In this document: in pieces, positions 49,920-59,314 of the stretch
How the letters are laid out: each line of letters opens with the position of its first letter
Numbering within the stretch: position 1 is the first letter of the stretch
Assembly: GCA_947625815.1 (NCBI GenBank)
Contig: CANQPU010000005.1
Coordinates: 1 to 64,000, forward strand
Direction: 5' to 3'
Length of the DNA stretch: 64,000 bases
Source of the DNA: an uncultured Oscillospiraceae bacterium
GTDB lineage: Bacteria; Bacillota; Clostridia; Oscillospirales; Oscillospiraceae
The notes under the pieces: generated by a model
What the model was told of the DNA's origin: nothing
The model's database searches: none
Seen by the model: only the letters and a program-made list of their open reading frames with translations
Made by a program: the position numbers and the translations under genes

Positions 49920-50528
49920 ATGGAAATAAACGAATTAGAGGGCGCCATTGAAGGGATCCTGTTCGCCTCCGGTGAGGCGGTCAGCGCGAAGCGCATCGCC
50001 GCGGTCCTGGCGGTTGACGAGGAGCTTGTATTCGACGCCGCGGCGCATCTGGCGGACAGGCTCCTATACGACAGGCGCGGCATCAGGCTCGTGCGGCTTG
50101 ACAAGAAGCTGCAGCTCTGCTCGGCGCCGGAATACTCCGACGTGATCAGGCAGACGCTTGAGACGAGAAAGCCCCCGAAGCTCACCTCCGTGGCCCTGGA
50201 GGTCCTGGGGATCGTGGCCTATTTCCAGCCTGTGACGAGAGCGTACATCGACGATATACGCGGGACGGATTCGAGCTATACTGTGGGTGTTCTCGCTGAG
50301 CGGGGGCTGATCGAGCCCTGCGGGACCCTGGACGCGCCGGGGCGGCCGGTTCTTTTAAGGACCACAGACAACTTCCTGCGCACCTTCGGCCTCTCCTCTC
50401 TGGAGGAGCTGCCCGAGCTTCCGCAAAAGGGCGCCGACGACGCGGAACAGATAAAGCTCCAGGAGTCCATCAGCGCGCTGATGGATGAGGGCGGCGCCTC
50501 CGGCGGCGAAGACCCGGAGCGGTCCTGA
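49920..50528 (+). CDS. scpB: Segregation and condensation protein B
   Basis: A 202-residue protein with two winged-helix domains: IEGILFASGEAVSAKRIAAV at the start and LEVLGIVAYFQPVTRAYID (about 85-150) later, including RGTDSSYTVGVLAERGLIE. It dimerises on ScpA. Its acidic C-terminal tail (DEGGASGGEDPERS) is unremarkable. Confidence 0.95.
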   Translation: MEINELEGAIEGILFASGEAVSAKRIAAVLAVDEELVFDAAAHLADRLLYDRRGIRLVRLDKKLQLCSAPEYSDVIRQTLETRKPPKLTSVALEVLGIVAYFQPVTRAYIDDIRGTDSSYTVGVLAERGLIEPCGTLDAPGRPVLLRTTDNFLRTFGLSSLEELPELPQKGADDAEQIKLQESISALMDEGGASGGEDPERS

Positions 50529-50561
50529 CGGAGCCGCAGAATTCAAGGGGGCGGTGAGAAC

Positions 50562-51272
50562 GTGACGCTATTAGCGCTGATACCCATCATAATCATCCTT
50601 TGCTTCGGCGCCTGGAGGGCGGCGCTCATCGTCCTCGGGATCGCGCTCTTTCTGGATCTCCTCATTGCCCTGCTTCGCGTGGGCGTCAGGGCCACCTTGA
50701 GCGAGGGGGTATTTTCCCTCAAAATTCTGGCGGGGCCCGTGAAGCTTATAATTTTCCCCAAGGACGAGGAGAAGACCAAAAAGCCCAAAAAGGAGAAGCC
50801 TGAAAAAGAGAAGTCCAAAACGGAGGAAAAGCCCCAGGAAGAAAAGCCTGAGGCGGAGGAGAAGCCCAAGCTCAAAATCACTATGGACCTTGTGCGGATC
50901 ATCCTCTCCGCCGTGGGGGACGCTCTGGGGCGGCTCCGGCGAAAGCTCTCCATAGACAGGCTGACCGTCCACTATACTGTGGCCTCCGACGACCCCTACA
51001 ACGCCGCCATGACCTACGGCTATGCCAGCGCGGCCGTGAACGCGCTGATGCCGGTCATCGAGAACGTTTTCAACGTCCGGGAGCGGGATGTGGGCGCGGA
51101 GGTGACCTTCGAGCGGCAAAAGAGCCAGATCTTTCTGGACGCCCAGTTAACATTGGCGATTTGGGAGATACTATATATCGCCCTGGCGGTGTGGCCCGTA
51201 GTCAAGGCCGTCATCGCCCAATACATGAACACAAGAAAGGTGGATAAAAATGGACAATCATCCGATCAATGA
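50562..51272 (+). CDS. DUF2953 domain protein
   Basis: A 236-residue protein with an N-terminal membrane helix or pair, then a striking charged linker of Lys/Glu/Pro repeats (about residues 68-105), and a C-terminal DUF2953 region with a second helix near 205-222. It starts at a GTG after GGGGGCGG. Its neighbours scpB and ytfJ and its occurrence in spore-formers suggest a sporulation link, but no function is proven. Confidence 0.8.
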   Translation: MTLLALIPIIIILCFGAWRAALIVLGIALFLDLLIALLRVGVRATLSEGVFSLKILAGPVKLIIFPKDEEKTKKPKKEKPEKEKSKTEEKPQEEKPEAEEKPKLKITMDLVRIILSAVGDALGRLRRKLSIDRLTVHYTVASDDPYNAAMTYGYASAAVNALMPVIENVFNVRERDVGAEVTFERQKSQIFLDAQLTLAIWEILYIALAVWPVVKAVIAQYMNTRKVDKNGQSSDQ

Positions 51273-51660
51273 CCTCATGGGTACCGTAATGGGCAAGCTC
51301 CGCGAGATGGCGGATGTGAGCACCGTTATCGGCGAGAGCATCACCACCCCCGAGGGCATCACCATCATCCCGGTATCCCGGGTCAGCATGGGGTTTGCCT
51401 CCGGCGGCACGGATTTCACCGGAAAGCACCAGAAGGACGGCCAGGCCAGCCCCTTCGGCGCCGGGACCGGCGGCGGGGTAAAGATCGAGCCCCTCGCCTT
51501 TGTCGTCATCAAGGACGGACATGTCCGGGTCATGACCATTGAGCCCCCCGCATCGACCACCGTGGACCGGGTTATCGACAGCGCGCCGGAGATCATCGAC
51601 AAGATCTCCGCCATGGTCGATAAAAAGAAGGCCGGGAGCACTGCGGAGAGCGCGGAATAA
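51250..51660 (+). CDS. ytfJ: GerW/YtfJ family sporulation protein
   Basis: A 136-residue protein with MGTVMGKLREMADVSTVIGE, IIPVSRVSMGFASGGTDF, and GTGGGVKIEPLAFVVIKDG, the GerW signature (needed for normal spore germination in B. subtilis). It overlaps the DUF2953 gene by 23 bases, supporting cotranscription. Its presence is one of the markers for a spore-forming host. Confidence 0.92.
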   Translation: MDNHPINDLMGTVMGKLREMADVSTVIGESITTPEGITIIPVSRVSMGFASGGTDFTGKHQKDGQASPFGAGTGGGVKIEPLAFVVIKDGHVRVMTIEPPASTTVDRVIDSAPEIIDKISAMVDKKKAGSTAESAE

Positions 51661-51705
51661 ACCCCCGGCCCCAGGGGTATACTGACACCCGAAGGTGGTG
51701 TCGGA

Positions 51706-52851
51706 ATGATAAAGAAAGCAATCCCGCTGATCGCCGCCAGTCTGATCATGGCGGCGGTTGGCGTTTTCACGCCCGCTGCGGCCGCCCGGGAAACGGACAG
51801 CTTAGACTTTTCCCTGTCGGCCAAATCGGCCATCCTCATGGAGGCCTCCACCGGACTTGTGCTCTATGAGAAGGACGCGGACACCCCGCGGCCCATCGCC
51901 AGTACCACCAAGCTCATGACGGCGCTGATCGTGCTGGAAAACGCCGGTCTTGACGAGGTCGTTTCCATTACGCCGGAGAGCGTCGGGGTGGAGGGCACCT
52001 CCATGGACCTCCAGGCGGGCGATACGCTTACGGTCCGGGAGCTCCTGTACGGCCTGATGCTGGAATCCGGCAACGACGCCGCGGTGGCGCTGGCCGTCCA
52101 CACGGCGGGAAGCGTGGAAAAGTTCGTGGCGCTGATGAACGAACGGGCCTCCGGGCTTGGACTTTCCAATACCCATTACGTAAACCCCCACGGGCTTACA
52201 GCCGAGGGCCACGAGTCGTCGGCCAGGGACCTGGCCAGGCTCATGGCCGTCTGTATGGAGAACCCGGTCTTCGCCCAGATAGCGTCCACAAGGACGATGA
52301 GCTGCGGGGACAGGCTCTTCAAAAACCACAACAAACTCATGTGGAGCTACGAGGGGATGGCCGCGGGAAAAACCGGCTACACAAAGGCCGCGGGCAGGAC
52401 GCTGGTGACATGCGCGCAGAGGGACGGACTGCGGCTCATCTGCGTGACCCTGAACGACGGCGACGACTGGGAAGAGCACACGAGGATGTATGACGCGGCG
52501 TTTGAGCGCTGGGAAATGAGGACCTGCGTTTTCGCCGGAGAGGTGGTCGCCCATGTGCCGGTGATCGCCGGGACGGCCGGGAGCGTTGGCGCTGCCGCGT
52601 CGCGCAGTATAAAGGTCCTCGTCCGGCGCGGCGAGGAGACGGAGACGCGGGCCGTGACGCCGGACTTCCTCTACGCCCAGGTGAGAGCCGGGGATCGGGT
52701 CGGGTTCGTGGAGATCCTCCGTGACGGGGAGGTCATCGGCACGGTGGAGCTCGTGGCCGTCGGTGATGTTGAACGGGAGAAGGGCCGCACGGAAGGCCCG
52801 TTCGAGTGGCTGAAAAGGAGGATCGAATGGAAGAAAGGATCCAGAAGCTGA
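51706..52851 (+). CDS. D-alanyl-D-alanine carboxypeptidase, DacF-type
   Basis: A 381-residue penicillin-binding protein. A signal peptide (about 1-26, IAASLIMAAVGVFTPAAA) is followed by SxxK at Ser66-Lys69 (ASTTKLMTALI), SGN at 121-123 (ESGNDAAVAL) and KTG at 222-224 (KTGYTKAAG). The C-terminal 110 residues form the PBP5-type beta domain and end in a short basic helix that would touch the membrane. It trims peptidoglycan stem peptides. It lies beside ytfJ, in keeping with DacF in sporulation. Confidence 0.9.
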   Translation: MIKKAIPLIAASLIMAAVGVFTPAAAARETDSLDFSLSAKSAILMEASTGLVLYEKDADTPRPIASTTKLMTALIVLENAGLDEVVSITPESVGVEGTSMDLQAGDTLTVRELLYGLMLESGNDAAVALAVHTAGSVEKFVALMNERASGLGLSNTHYVNPHGLTAEGHESSARDLARLMAVCMENPVFAQIASTRTMSCGDRLFKNHNKLMWSYEGMAAGKTGYTKAAGRTLVTCAQRDGLRLICVTLNDGDDWEEHTRMYDAAFERWEMRTCVFAGEVVAHVPVIAGTAGSVGAAASRSIKVLVRRGEETETRAVTPDFLYAQVRAGDRVGFVEILRDGEVIGTVELVAVGDVEREKGRTEGPFEWLKRRIEWKKGSRS

Positions 52852-53540
52852 TTTCCGCCGCGGGTGTCGCCTCCCGCAGGGCCGCGGAGGCGATGATCAC
52901 CGGGGGGCGCGTCACGGTCAACGGCGTCCGGGCGTCCCTAGGCGAAAAGGCCGACCCGTCCGTTGACGAGATCGCGGTGGACGGCAGGGTCATCGCCGCG
53001 GCGGCGGGGAGGCTCTACTACATAATGCTGAATAAGCCCGTGGGCGTTGTGACCACCATGTCCGACGAGAAGGGCCGGAAGACCGTGGCGGAGCTGGTGG
53101 CGGACGTGCCGGCGCGGGTGTATCCCGTGGGAAGGCTGGATATCAATTCCGACGGGCTTCTGCTGATGACCAACGACGGGGAGTTTGCCAATCTCGTCAC
53201 CCACCCGTCCAACGGAAAGGAAAAAACCTATCGCGTGACCGTGACAGGGGACGTGAACGGCGGGGTCAGGCGCCTTTTGGAGCCCATGGAGCTGGACGGG
53301 GTCAGGCTCAGGCGTCCCCGGGTGTCGCTCGTGCGATGCGAGGGGCCGCTGTCCACTTTGGAGATCACCATTCACGAGGGCAAGAACCGGCAGATCCGGC
53401 GGATGTGTGAGGAGGCGGGACTTTCGGTGAAGCGTCTCACCCGGATATCGGTGGGGCCCGTGCGCCTCGGGAATCTCCCGAAGGGCCACTGGCGGGAGCT
53501 GACTCCGGCGGAGGTCGCGGCGCTCAAAGTGGGAAAATGA
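52827..53540 (+). CDS. Pseudouridine synthase, RluB/RsuA family
   Basis: A 237-residue enzyme with an S4 RNA-binding domain (1-60, ERIQKLISAAGVASRRAAEA) and catalytic motifs YIMLNKPVGVVTT, VGRLDINSDGLLLMTNDGE (catalytic Asp) and EGKNRQIRRMCEEAGLSV. RluB modifies 23S rRNA and RsuA 16S rRNA; genome order (dacF, rluB) favours RluB. It overlaps dacF by 25 bases; ATG 52827 follows AAAGGAGG. Confidence 0.92.
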   Translation: MEERIQKLISAAGVASRRAAEAMITGGRVTVNGVRASLGEKADPSVDEIAVDGRVIAAAAGRLYYIMLNKPVGVVTTMSDEKGRKTVAELVADVPARVYPVGRLDINSDGLLLMTNDGEFANLVTHPSNGKEKTYRVTVTGDVNGGVRRLLEPMELDGVRLRRPRVSLVRCEGPLSTLEITIHEGKNRQIRRMCEEAGLSVKRLTRISVGPVRLGNLPKGHWRELTPAEVAALKVGK

Positions 53541-53594
53541 CCCGCCTTTTTGCAGGACGGACGCGCAAAAATTGCATTTATAATGAATTTACTC

Positions 53595-53622
53595 TTGCAT
53601 TTTCGGAGGAATGACATATAAT
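53595..53622 (+). promoter_or_regulatory. Promoter of the RpiR-type regulator
   Basis: TTGCAT (53595-53600) and TATAAT (53617-53622) with 16 bases between them. A similar TTGCAT-like motif precedes it (about 53573). Confidence 0.6.
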
Positions 53623-53676
53623 TGGGATTGCTGACCATCGCTTCAGCCATACTACATCAATGTAAGGTGATCACAG

Positions 53677-54540
53677 ATGAGCAAGGATGTCCTGACGGCC
53701 ATCAAGTCGATGTCAAACTCCCTTTCCAAGGGACAGCGCAGGATCGCCGCCTTCATAACGGAGAATTATGAGAAGGCCGCCTTTATGACGGCGGGGCGGC
53801 TCGGCCAGGCCGCCGGGGTCTCTGAGTCCACGGTGGTGCGCTTCGCGTCGGATCTGGGCTATGACGGATACCCGGAAATGAGGCGGGCCATGCAGGAGCT
53901 TGTAAAAAACAGGCTCACCACCGTCCAGCGCATCGAGGTGGCGAAGGACCTGATCACGGGCACGGACGTCCCGGAGATGATCCTGAATTCCGACATGTCC
54001 AAGATCCGCCACACCCTTGAGGAGCTGGACCGGAAGGAATTTTCCAACGCCGCCGCGGCCATAAGCCGCGCGAAGACCATTTATATCGTGGGCGTCCGCT
54101 CGTCGGCGGTCCTGTCCAACTTTATGGGCTTTTACTTAAATCAGCTGTTCCCGGATGTGCGCGTCATCTCCCAGAGCGCCTTTTCCGAGATCTTCGAGCA
54201 GATCCTGCATATCGGCGAGGGGGACGTGCTGGTGGCCATCTCCTTTCCGCGGTACTCACGCCGGACCATCATGGCCATGCGTTACGCCCGGGACAAGGGG
54301 GCAAAGATCGTGGGCATCACGGACTCCGAGTCCAGCCTGGTCGCGCAGCTGGCGGACCTGAAGCTCTACGCCAGAAGCGACATGGTGTCCTTCCTCGATT
54401 CCCTTGTGGCGCCGCTGAGCCTGATCAATGCGCTGATCGTTGCCGTGGCGGAGGAGTCCGACAAGGATCTGGAGGCCTCCTTTGAAAAGCTGGAGAACAT
54501 CTGGACGGAGTTTGACGTCTATGAAAAATACGAGCAGTGA
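53677..54540 (+). CDS. MurR/RpiR family transcriptional regulator
   Basis: A 287-residue protein with an N-terminal HTH_6 domain (1-77, GVSESTVVRFASDLGYDGYP) and a C-terminal SIS sugar-phosphate-binding domain (about 125-260, IYIVGVRSSAVLSNFMGFYL). It senses a phosphosugar and represses sugar genes. No sugar operon is adjacent; it heads the cmk cluster instead. It overlaps the following gene by 20 bases. Confidence 0.92.
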   Translation: MSKDVLTAIKSMSNSLSKGQRRIAAFITENYEKAAFMTAGRLGQAAGVSESTVVRFASDLGYDGYPEMRRAMQELVKNRLTTVQRIEVAKDLITGTDVPEMILNSDMSKIRHTLEELDRKEFSNAAAAISRAKTIYIVGVRSSAVLSNFMGFYLNQLFPDVRVISQSAFSEIFEQILHIGEGDVLVAISFPRYSRRTIMAMRYARDKGAKIVGITDSESSLVAQLADLKLYARSDMVSFLDSLVAPLSLINALIVAVAEESDKDLEASFEKLENIWTEFDVYEKYEQ

Positions 54541-55762
54541 GCTCGTCGTCATCGGCGGCGGGGCGGCGGGGCTCATGGCGGCGGGACTGGCCGCCGAACG
54601 GGGCCTGTCCGTTACTGTTCTTGAGAAGACGAGGTATACCGCCCGGAAGCTGGGTATCACCGGCAAGGGCCGGTGCAACGTGACCAACGACGCCGCGCCG
54701 AGGGAGGTCATCGCCAATATCCCGGGGAACGGGAAGTTCCTTTACAGCGCGGTGACGGAATTTCCGCCCAGGGCCGTCATGGAGCTTTTTGAGCGGCTGG
54801 GCGTCCCGCTGAAGGTCGAGCGCGGAAACCGGGTCTTTCCCGTATCCGACAGGGCGCAGGATATCTGCGAGGCGCTGCGGCGGTTCTGCAGGTCCGGCGG
54901 GGTGAGGATCGTCCACGAGAGAGCGACGGATATCCTTACCGGGGACGGACATGTCACCGGCGTCAGGACGGCCGCGGGGGAGTATCCCACCGCGAACGCC
55001 CTTATCGCCACAGGAGGCGTGAGCTACCCCGTTACGGGATCCGACGGAGACGGTTATGAACTGGCCCGAAGGCTCGGGCACAGGATCATCACGCCTCGGC
55101 CAAGCCTGGTGCCGCTGGAGGCCGAGGGAGATACTTGCGGCAGGATGCAGGGCTTTTCCCTGAAGAACGTGGGGCTGAGGGTCGAGGACAAGAACGGGAA
55201 GAGGATCTATGAGGACTTCGGCGAGATGCTCTTTACCCACTTCGGCGTCTCCGGGCCCATGGTGCTGTCGGCCTCCGCCCACATGCGGGACTTTGAAAGC
55301 AACCGGTATACCATGTATATCGACCTGAAGCCCGCCCTCGACGAGGAGATGCTGGACAGGCGGATCCTGCGGGATTTTGACAAATACCGCAACAGGGATT
55401 TTCAAAACGCCCTCGCGGACCTGGCGGGGAGGAGCATGATCCCCGTGCTGGTGGAGCTGTCCGGCATACCGCCGGAGACGAAGGTCAACTCCGTCACCCG
55501 GGAGCAGAGGCGGGGACTTGTGGAGCTGTTCAAGGCGTTCCCGGTGCATATCACAGGCGCCCGGCCCATTGAAGAGGCCATTGTCACCGCCGGCGGAGTG
55601 GATGTCCGCCAGATCCAGCCCAGGACGATGGAATCAAAGCTTGTACGGGGCCTCTATTTTGCCGGGGAGGTCATGGATCTGGATGCCTATACCGGCGGAT
55701 TCAATCTTCAGATCGCCTGGTCCAGCGCCTATATGGCGGCCAGGAGCATCGGAAAGGAATAA
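54521..55762 (+). CDS. NAD(P)/FAD-dependent oxidoreductase (HI0933/YhiN family)
   Basis: A 413-residue flavoprotein: ELVVIGGGAAGLMAAGLAAE is an FAD motif, KLGITGKGRCNVTNDA is the HI0933 family signature, and LYFAGEVMDLDAYTGGFNLQ near the C-terminus is the FAD second half. Members include BaiN, a bile-acid flavoprotein, but general function is unclear. It starts inside rpiR and precedes cmk by one base, a conserved arrangement in Clostridia. Confidence 0.88.
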   Translation: MKNTSSELVVIGGGAAGLMAAGLAAERGLSVTVLEKTRYTARKLGITGKGRCNVTNDAAPREVIANIPGNGKFLYSAVTEFPPRAVMELFERLGVPLKVERGNRVFPVSDRAQDICEALRRFCRSGGVRIVHERATDILTGDGHVTGVRTAAGEYPTANALIATGGVSYPVTGSDGDGYELARRLGHRIITPRPSLVPLEAEGDTCGRMQGFSLKNVGLRVEDKNGKRIYEDFGEMLFTHFGVSGPMVLSASAHMRDFESNRYTMYIDLKPALDEEMLDRRILRDFDKYRNRDFQNALADLAGRSMIPVLVELSGIPPETKVNSVTREQRRGLVELFKAFPVHITGARPIEEAIVTAGGVDVRQIQPRTMESKLVRGLYFAGEVMDLDAYTGGFNLQIAWSSAYMAARSIGKE

Positions 55763-55763
55763 T

Positions 55764-56450
55764 ATGAAAAAGCATATCGCGATCGCCATTGACGGCCCCT
55801 CCGGGGCGGGAAAATCCACTCTGGCGCGGATGGCGGCCAAAAAGCTGGGCTTTATCTATGTGGACACGGGCGCTCTTTATCGGACCGTGGGTCTCTACGC
55901 TTTGAGGCAGGGGGCGGATCTGAAGGACGCCGGGGCCATTGGGGCGCTTTTGCCCGATATCCGCGTGGAGATGCGCTACGACTCCGCCGGGACGCAAAGG
56001 ATGCTCCTGAACGGAGAGGATGTCTCTGAGCTCATTCGCACGCCGGAGGTGTCCATGGCCGCGTCCAACGTCTCCGCCCTGCCGCCGGTGAGAGCCTTCC
56101 TGCTGGATACCCAGCGGAGGATGGCGGAGCAGCATGACGTCATCATGGACGGACGGGACATCGGGACCGTGGTGCTCCCGGAGGCGCAGGTGAAGATATT
56201 CCTTACCGCTTCGGCAAAGGAACGGGCCATAAGGCGCTGGCGCGAGCTGCGGGAAAAGGGGATCGACACGGACCTTGAGGCGGTGCTGAGGGATATCGAG
56301 CAGAGGGACAGGAACGACTCGAGCCGCGATATCGCGCCCCTGCGTCCCGCCGATGACGCGGTGATGTGCGACACCACGGAGCTTGACCTGGACGCCAGCC
56401 TTGAGCTTATCGTCGATATCGTAAAACAGAGGATCGCCGATGGAAGATAA
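55764..56450 (+). CDS. cmk: Cytidylate kinase
   Basis: A 228-residue kinase with P-loop IDGPSGAGKSTLARM near residues 9-22 and MDGRDIGTVVLPEAQVKIFL near 130. It phosphorylates CMP and dCMP. ATG 55764 follows GGAAAGGA. It overlaps plsC by 11 bases; cmk-plsC-ispH-rpsA is the standard Clostridia order. Confidence 0.96.
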   Translation: MKKHIAIAIDGPSGAGKSTLARMAAKKLGFIYVDTGALYRTVGLYALRQGADLKDAGAIGALLPDIRVEMRYDSAGTQRMLLNGEDVSELIRTPEVSMAASNVSALPPVRAFLLDTQRRMAEQHDVIMDGRDIGTVVLPEAQVKIFLTASAKERAIRRWRELREKGIDTDLEAVLRDIEQRDRNDSSRDIAPLRPADDAVMCDTTELDLDASLELIVDIVKQRIADGR

Positions 56451-57081
56451 AAAAAGAGGAAAAAGGGACGGGCAGTTCGTCCTGTACCGTATCCTGCGGG
56501 CCATTGTCATGGCCGCCGTGTGGCTCGTGAAGCCCTTCAAGATCATCGGGCGGGAGAAGATCCCGGAGGGCGCGGCGGTCATCTGCGCCAACCACTCCAG
56601 CTTTTCCGACCCCTTCTATATGGCCTTTGCCGTGCCCAGGACACAGCATCTCTGCCTGATGGCGAAAAAAGAGCTGTTCAGCTTCAAGCCCCTGGGGTGG
56701 CTCCTTCGCCGCATCGGGACCTTCCCGGTGGATCGGGAGGCCGCCGCGGACATGGAGGCCATGAAAAGCGCCCTGAACGTCCTGAAGGCCGGCAAAAAGC
56801 TGGGCATCTTCCCGGAAGGGACAAGGACCTCCGAGGACGGGGCCGTCAGCCCCAAGACCGGGGCCGTCAGGATTGCCCGGAAGATGGGCGTGCCCATCGT
56901 GCCCATGTATATCCCAAGGAAAAAGAAATTCTTCCGGAGGAACCCGATCATTGTGGGCGAGCCCATCGATGTGGGGTCCGCGGGAAAGCTGGCCCACGAG
57001 GAGCTGGAACGGATCGCCGACGAGCTCATGGATAAAATCGCGCGGCTTGGGCATACTGATGTTGTCATGGGGAGGGCGTAA
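56440..57081 (+). CDS. plsC: 1-acyl-sn-glycerol-3-phosphate acyltransferase
   Basis: A 213-residue membrane-bound enzyme with the HX4D motif CANHSSFSDPFYMAF near residue 48 and LGIFPEGTRTSEDG near 122. It converts lysophosphatidic acid to phosphatidic acid. An N-terminal hydrophobic helix (about 12-30) anchors it. Its start is within the end of cmk. Confidence 0.93.
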   Translation: MEDKKRGKRDGQFVLYRILRAIVMAAVWLVKPFKIIGREKIPEGAAVICANHSSFSDPFYMAFAVPRTQHLCLMAKKELFSFKPLGWLLRRIGTFPVDREAAADMEAMKSALNVLKAGKKLGIFPEGTRTSEDGAVSPKTGAVRIARKMGVPIVPMYIPRKKKFFRRNPIIVGEPIDVGSAGKLAHEELERIADELMDKIARLGHTDVVMGRA

Positions 57082-59220
57082 GTGGAGATCGTCAACGCCA
57101 AAACCGCCGGATTCTGCTTCGGCGTGCGCAGAGCCGTGAAGATGGCGGAGGACGCCGCCGCGCAGTACGGGCGCTGCTCCTGCCTGGGGCCGCTGATCCA
57201 CAATACGGCCGTGGTGCGCGACCTGGAGCGGAAGGGCATACGGACGGTGGAGAGCCTGGAGGAGGTAAGGCCCGGCGAGCCGGTGATCATCCGGAGCCAC
57301 GGCGCGGGGCCGGAGATCTATGAAAGGCTGGAGGCCATGGGCTGTCCTGTCATCGACGCAACCTGTCCGGACGTGGCCCGGATCCACAGGCTTGTCCGCG
57401 AAAAAAGCGGCGCGGGGCGGAAGATCCTCGTGATCGGGGAACACGACCACCCGGAGGTGCAGGCTGTGGCCCGGTGGTGCGGAGGCGCGCAGGTCATCGA
57501 GACGCCGGAGGATGCCGAAAAATGGCTCTCGGATCACCCGGAGGCGCGTCAAATGCCGCTCACAGTCGTCTCCCAGACGACCGGGGAAAGAAAAAGTTTT
57601 GAAAATTGTGTTAAAATCCTGAAAAAACAGTGTACAAATCTCGAATTATTTGATACAATATGCAATACGACATCAAATCGTCAAAACGAGGCGAGGGATA
57701 TCGCCGGGACTGTCGATGCGATGATCGTATTAGGCGGACGGCACAGCGCCAACACCGCGAAGCTCGCTCTTGTTGCCCGGGAGCGCTGCGATAAGGTGAT
57801 CCTCATCGAGGACGCCTCGCAGCTCGATCTGAAGGAGCTTGAGGGAGCCGGAAGGGTGGGCGTGACTGCCGGCGCCTCCACACCAGAGTGGATTATTAAG
57901 GAGGTCAACAGGAAGATGTGTGACGAGAACAAGACTGTGGAGACAGTCGAAGAAGAAACCACGGCGGCCCAGGCCGTCAATGAGAACGCCGTTCAGGAGC
58001 AGACTGAGGCCCCTGAGGCTCAAACCGCACAGACCGCACCGGAGGCGCCCGAGGGCGAGGCCTCCTTTGAAGAGCTGCTTGAGCGGTCCATCAAAACCTT
58101 ACATACGGGGGAGAAGGTCCGCGGCGTAGTTGCGTCCATTACCCAGACGGAGATCTCTGTCGATCTGGGCACCAAGCAGTCCGGATATATTCCCATCTCC
58201 GAGTTCACCGACGAGCCCGGCGTGAACGTGGCCGACGTTGTCCATGTGGGCGACGAGATCGAGGCTTATGTCATGCGCGTCAACGACGTGGAGGGCACGG
58301 TCATGCTCTCCAAGAAGCGTCTGGACTCCGCCAAAAACTGGGACAGCATCGTGGAAGCCCGCAGCTCCCATGCCGTTATCGAGGGGATCGTCGTCGAGGA
58401 GAACAAGGGCGGCGTGGTCGTCAACTGCAAGGGCGTCCGGGTCTTCGTGCCCGCCTCCCAGTCCGGCCTGCCCAAGGACGCGCCCATGACTGACCTTGTG
58501 AAGCGCAAGGTCAAGCTGGTGATTCGCGAGGTCAACCAGCCCCGCAAGCGCGTGGTCGGGTCGATCCGCGACGTGACCGTTATGGAGCGCCGCGCCAAGG
58601 CGGAAGCCACCTGGAACGAGATCGAGGTCGGCAAGCGCTATCACGGCGTTGTGAAGTCCCTGACCTCCTACGGCGCCTTTGTTGACATCGGCGGCGTGGA
58701 CGGCATGGTGCATGTGTCTGAGCTGAGCTGGAAGCGTATCCATCAGCCCTCCGAGGTCCTCAAGGTGGGCGATGAGATCGACGTCTATGTCATTTCCTTC
58801 GACAAGGAGACGAAAAAGATCTCCCTGGGCTATAAGGATCCCAACGAGAACCCCTGGGTCAAGTTCACCTCCACTTACGAGGTCGGCAGCGTGGCCGACG
58901 TCCGTATCGTCAAGCTCATGACCTTCGGCGCTTTCGCGGAGATCATTCCCGGTGTTGACGGCCTCATCCACATCTCCCAGATCGCCGATCGCCGTATCGG
59001 CAAGCCTGAGGATGTCCTCTCCGAGGGAGAGGTCGTGAAGGCCAAGATCATCAACATCGACAACGCCAACAAGAAGGTTTCTCTCTCCATCCGCGCCCTC
59101 AGCGAGCCCTCCGCCCCCATGGTCGAGGAAAGCGAGGCCGCGCCGGCTGACGACGATGAGCCCACCGTCGTTTACGACACGGAGAATCCCCCCGCTCCCG
59201 AGGATCTTCCCGAGGAGTGA
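57082..59220 (+). CDS. ispH: Bifunctional IspH / ribosomal protein S1
   Basis: A 712-residue fusion. Residues 1-280 are HMBPP reductase with three cluster cysteines (GFCFGVRRAV, DATCPDVARIH, TICNTTSNRQ); this enzyme makes IPP and DMAPP. After an acidic Glu/Ala/Thr linker (about 281-335) come four S1 RNA-binding domains (GVVASITQTEISVDL, GIVVEENKGGVVVNCK, GVVKSLTSYGAFVDIGG, VRIVKLMTFGAFAEIIPG). Such fusions are characteristic of Clostridia. The start is a GTG directly after the plsC stop. The stretch 57590-57690 is markedly AT-rich though in frame. Confidence 0.95.
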   Translation: MEIVNAKTAGFCFGVRRAVKMAEDAAAQYGRCSCLGPLIHNTAVVRDLERKGIRTVESLEEVRPGEPVIIRSHGAGPEIYERLEAMGCPVIDATCPDVARIHRLVREKSGAGRKILVIGEHDHPEVQAVARWCGGAQVIETPEDAEKWLSDHPEARQMPLTVVSQTTGERKSFENCVKILKKQCTNLELFDTICNTTSNRQNEARDIAGTVDAMIVLGGRHSANTAKLALVARERCDKVILIEDASQLDLKELEGAGRVGVTAGASTPEWIIKEVNRKMCDENKTVETVEEETTAAQAVNENAVQEQTEAPEAQTAQTAPEAPEGEASFEELLERSIKTLHTGEKVRGVVASITQTEISVDLGTKQSGYIPISEFTDEPGVNVADVVHVGDEIEAYVMRVNDVEGTVMLSKKRLDSAKNWDSIVEARSSHAVIEGIVVEENKGGVVVNCKGVRVFVPASQSGLPKDAPMTDLVKRKVKLVIREVNQPRKRVVGSIRDVTVMERRAKAEATWNEIEVGKRYHGVVKSLTSYGAFVDIGGVDGMVHVSELSWKRIHQPSEVLKVGDEIDVYVISFDKETKKISLGYKDPNENPWVKFTSTYEVGSVADVRIVKLMTFGAFAEIIPGVDGLIHISQIADRRIGKPEDVLSEGEVVKAKIINIDNANKKVSLSIRALSEPSAPMVEESEAAPADDDEPTVVYDTENPPAPEDLPEE

Positions 59221-59239
59221 TCGAAACCCCTGCTTTTCC

Positions 59240-59269
59240 CATAAGCGGCAACTTATGTTGCCGCTTATG
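59240..59269 (+). terminator. Hairpin after ispH-S1
   Basis: A perfect 12-bp stem (59240-59251 with 59258-59269) and loop CTTATG that can also pair with the stem base. No T run follows on either strand, so it may be an RNA-stability or attenuator structure. Confidence 0.45.
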
Positions 59270-59314
59270 AATTATCCGGGCATAGTTTGCATATGCTCCA
59301 CTGAGGTGCGGCCT

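Noticed and set aside
57590..57690. Foreign insertion in ispH
   Set aside because: The frame is intact and encodes the conserved third cysteine region of IspH, so it is native despite its composition.
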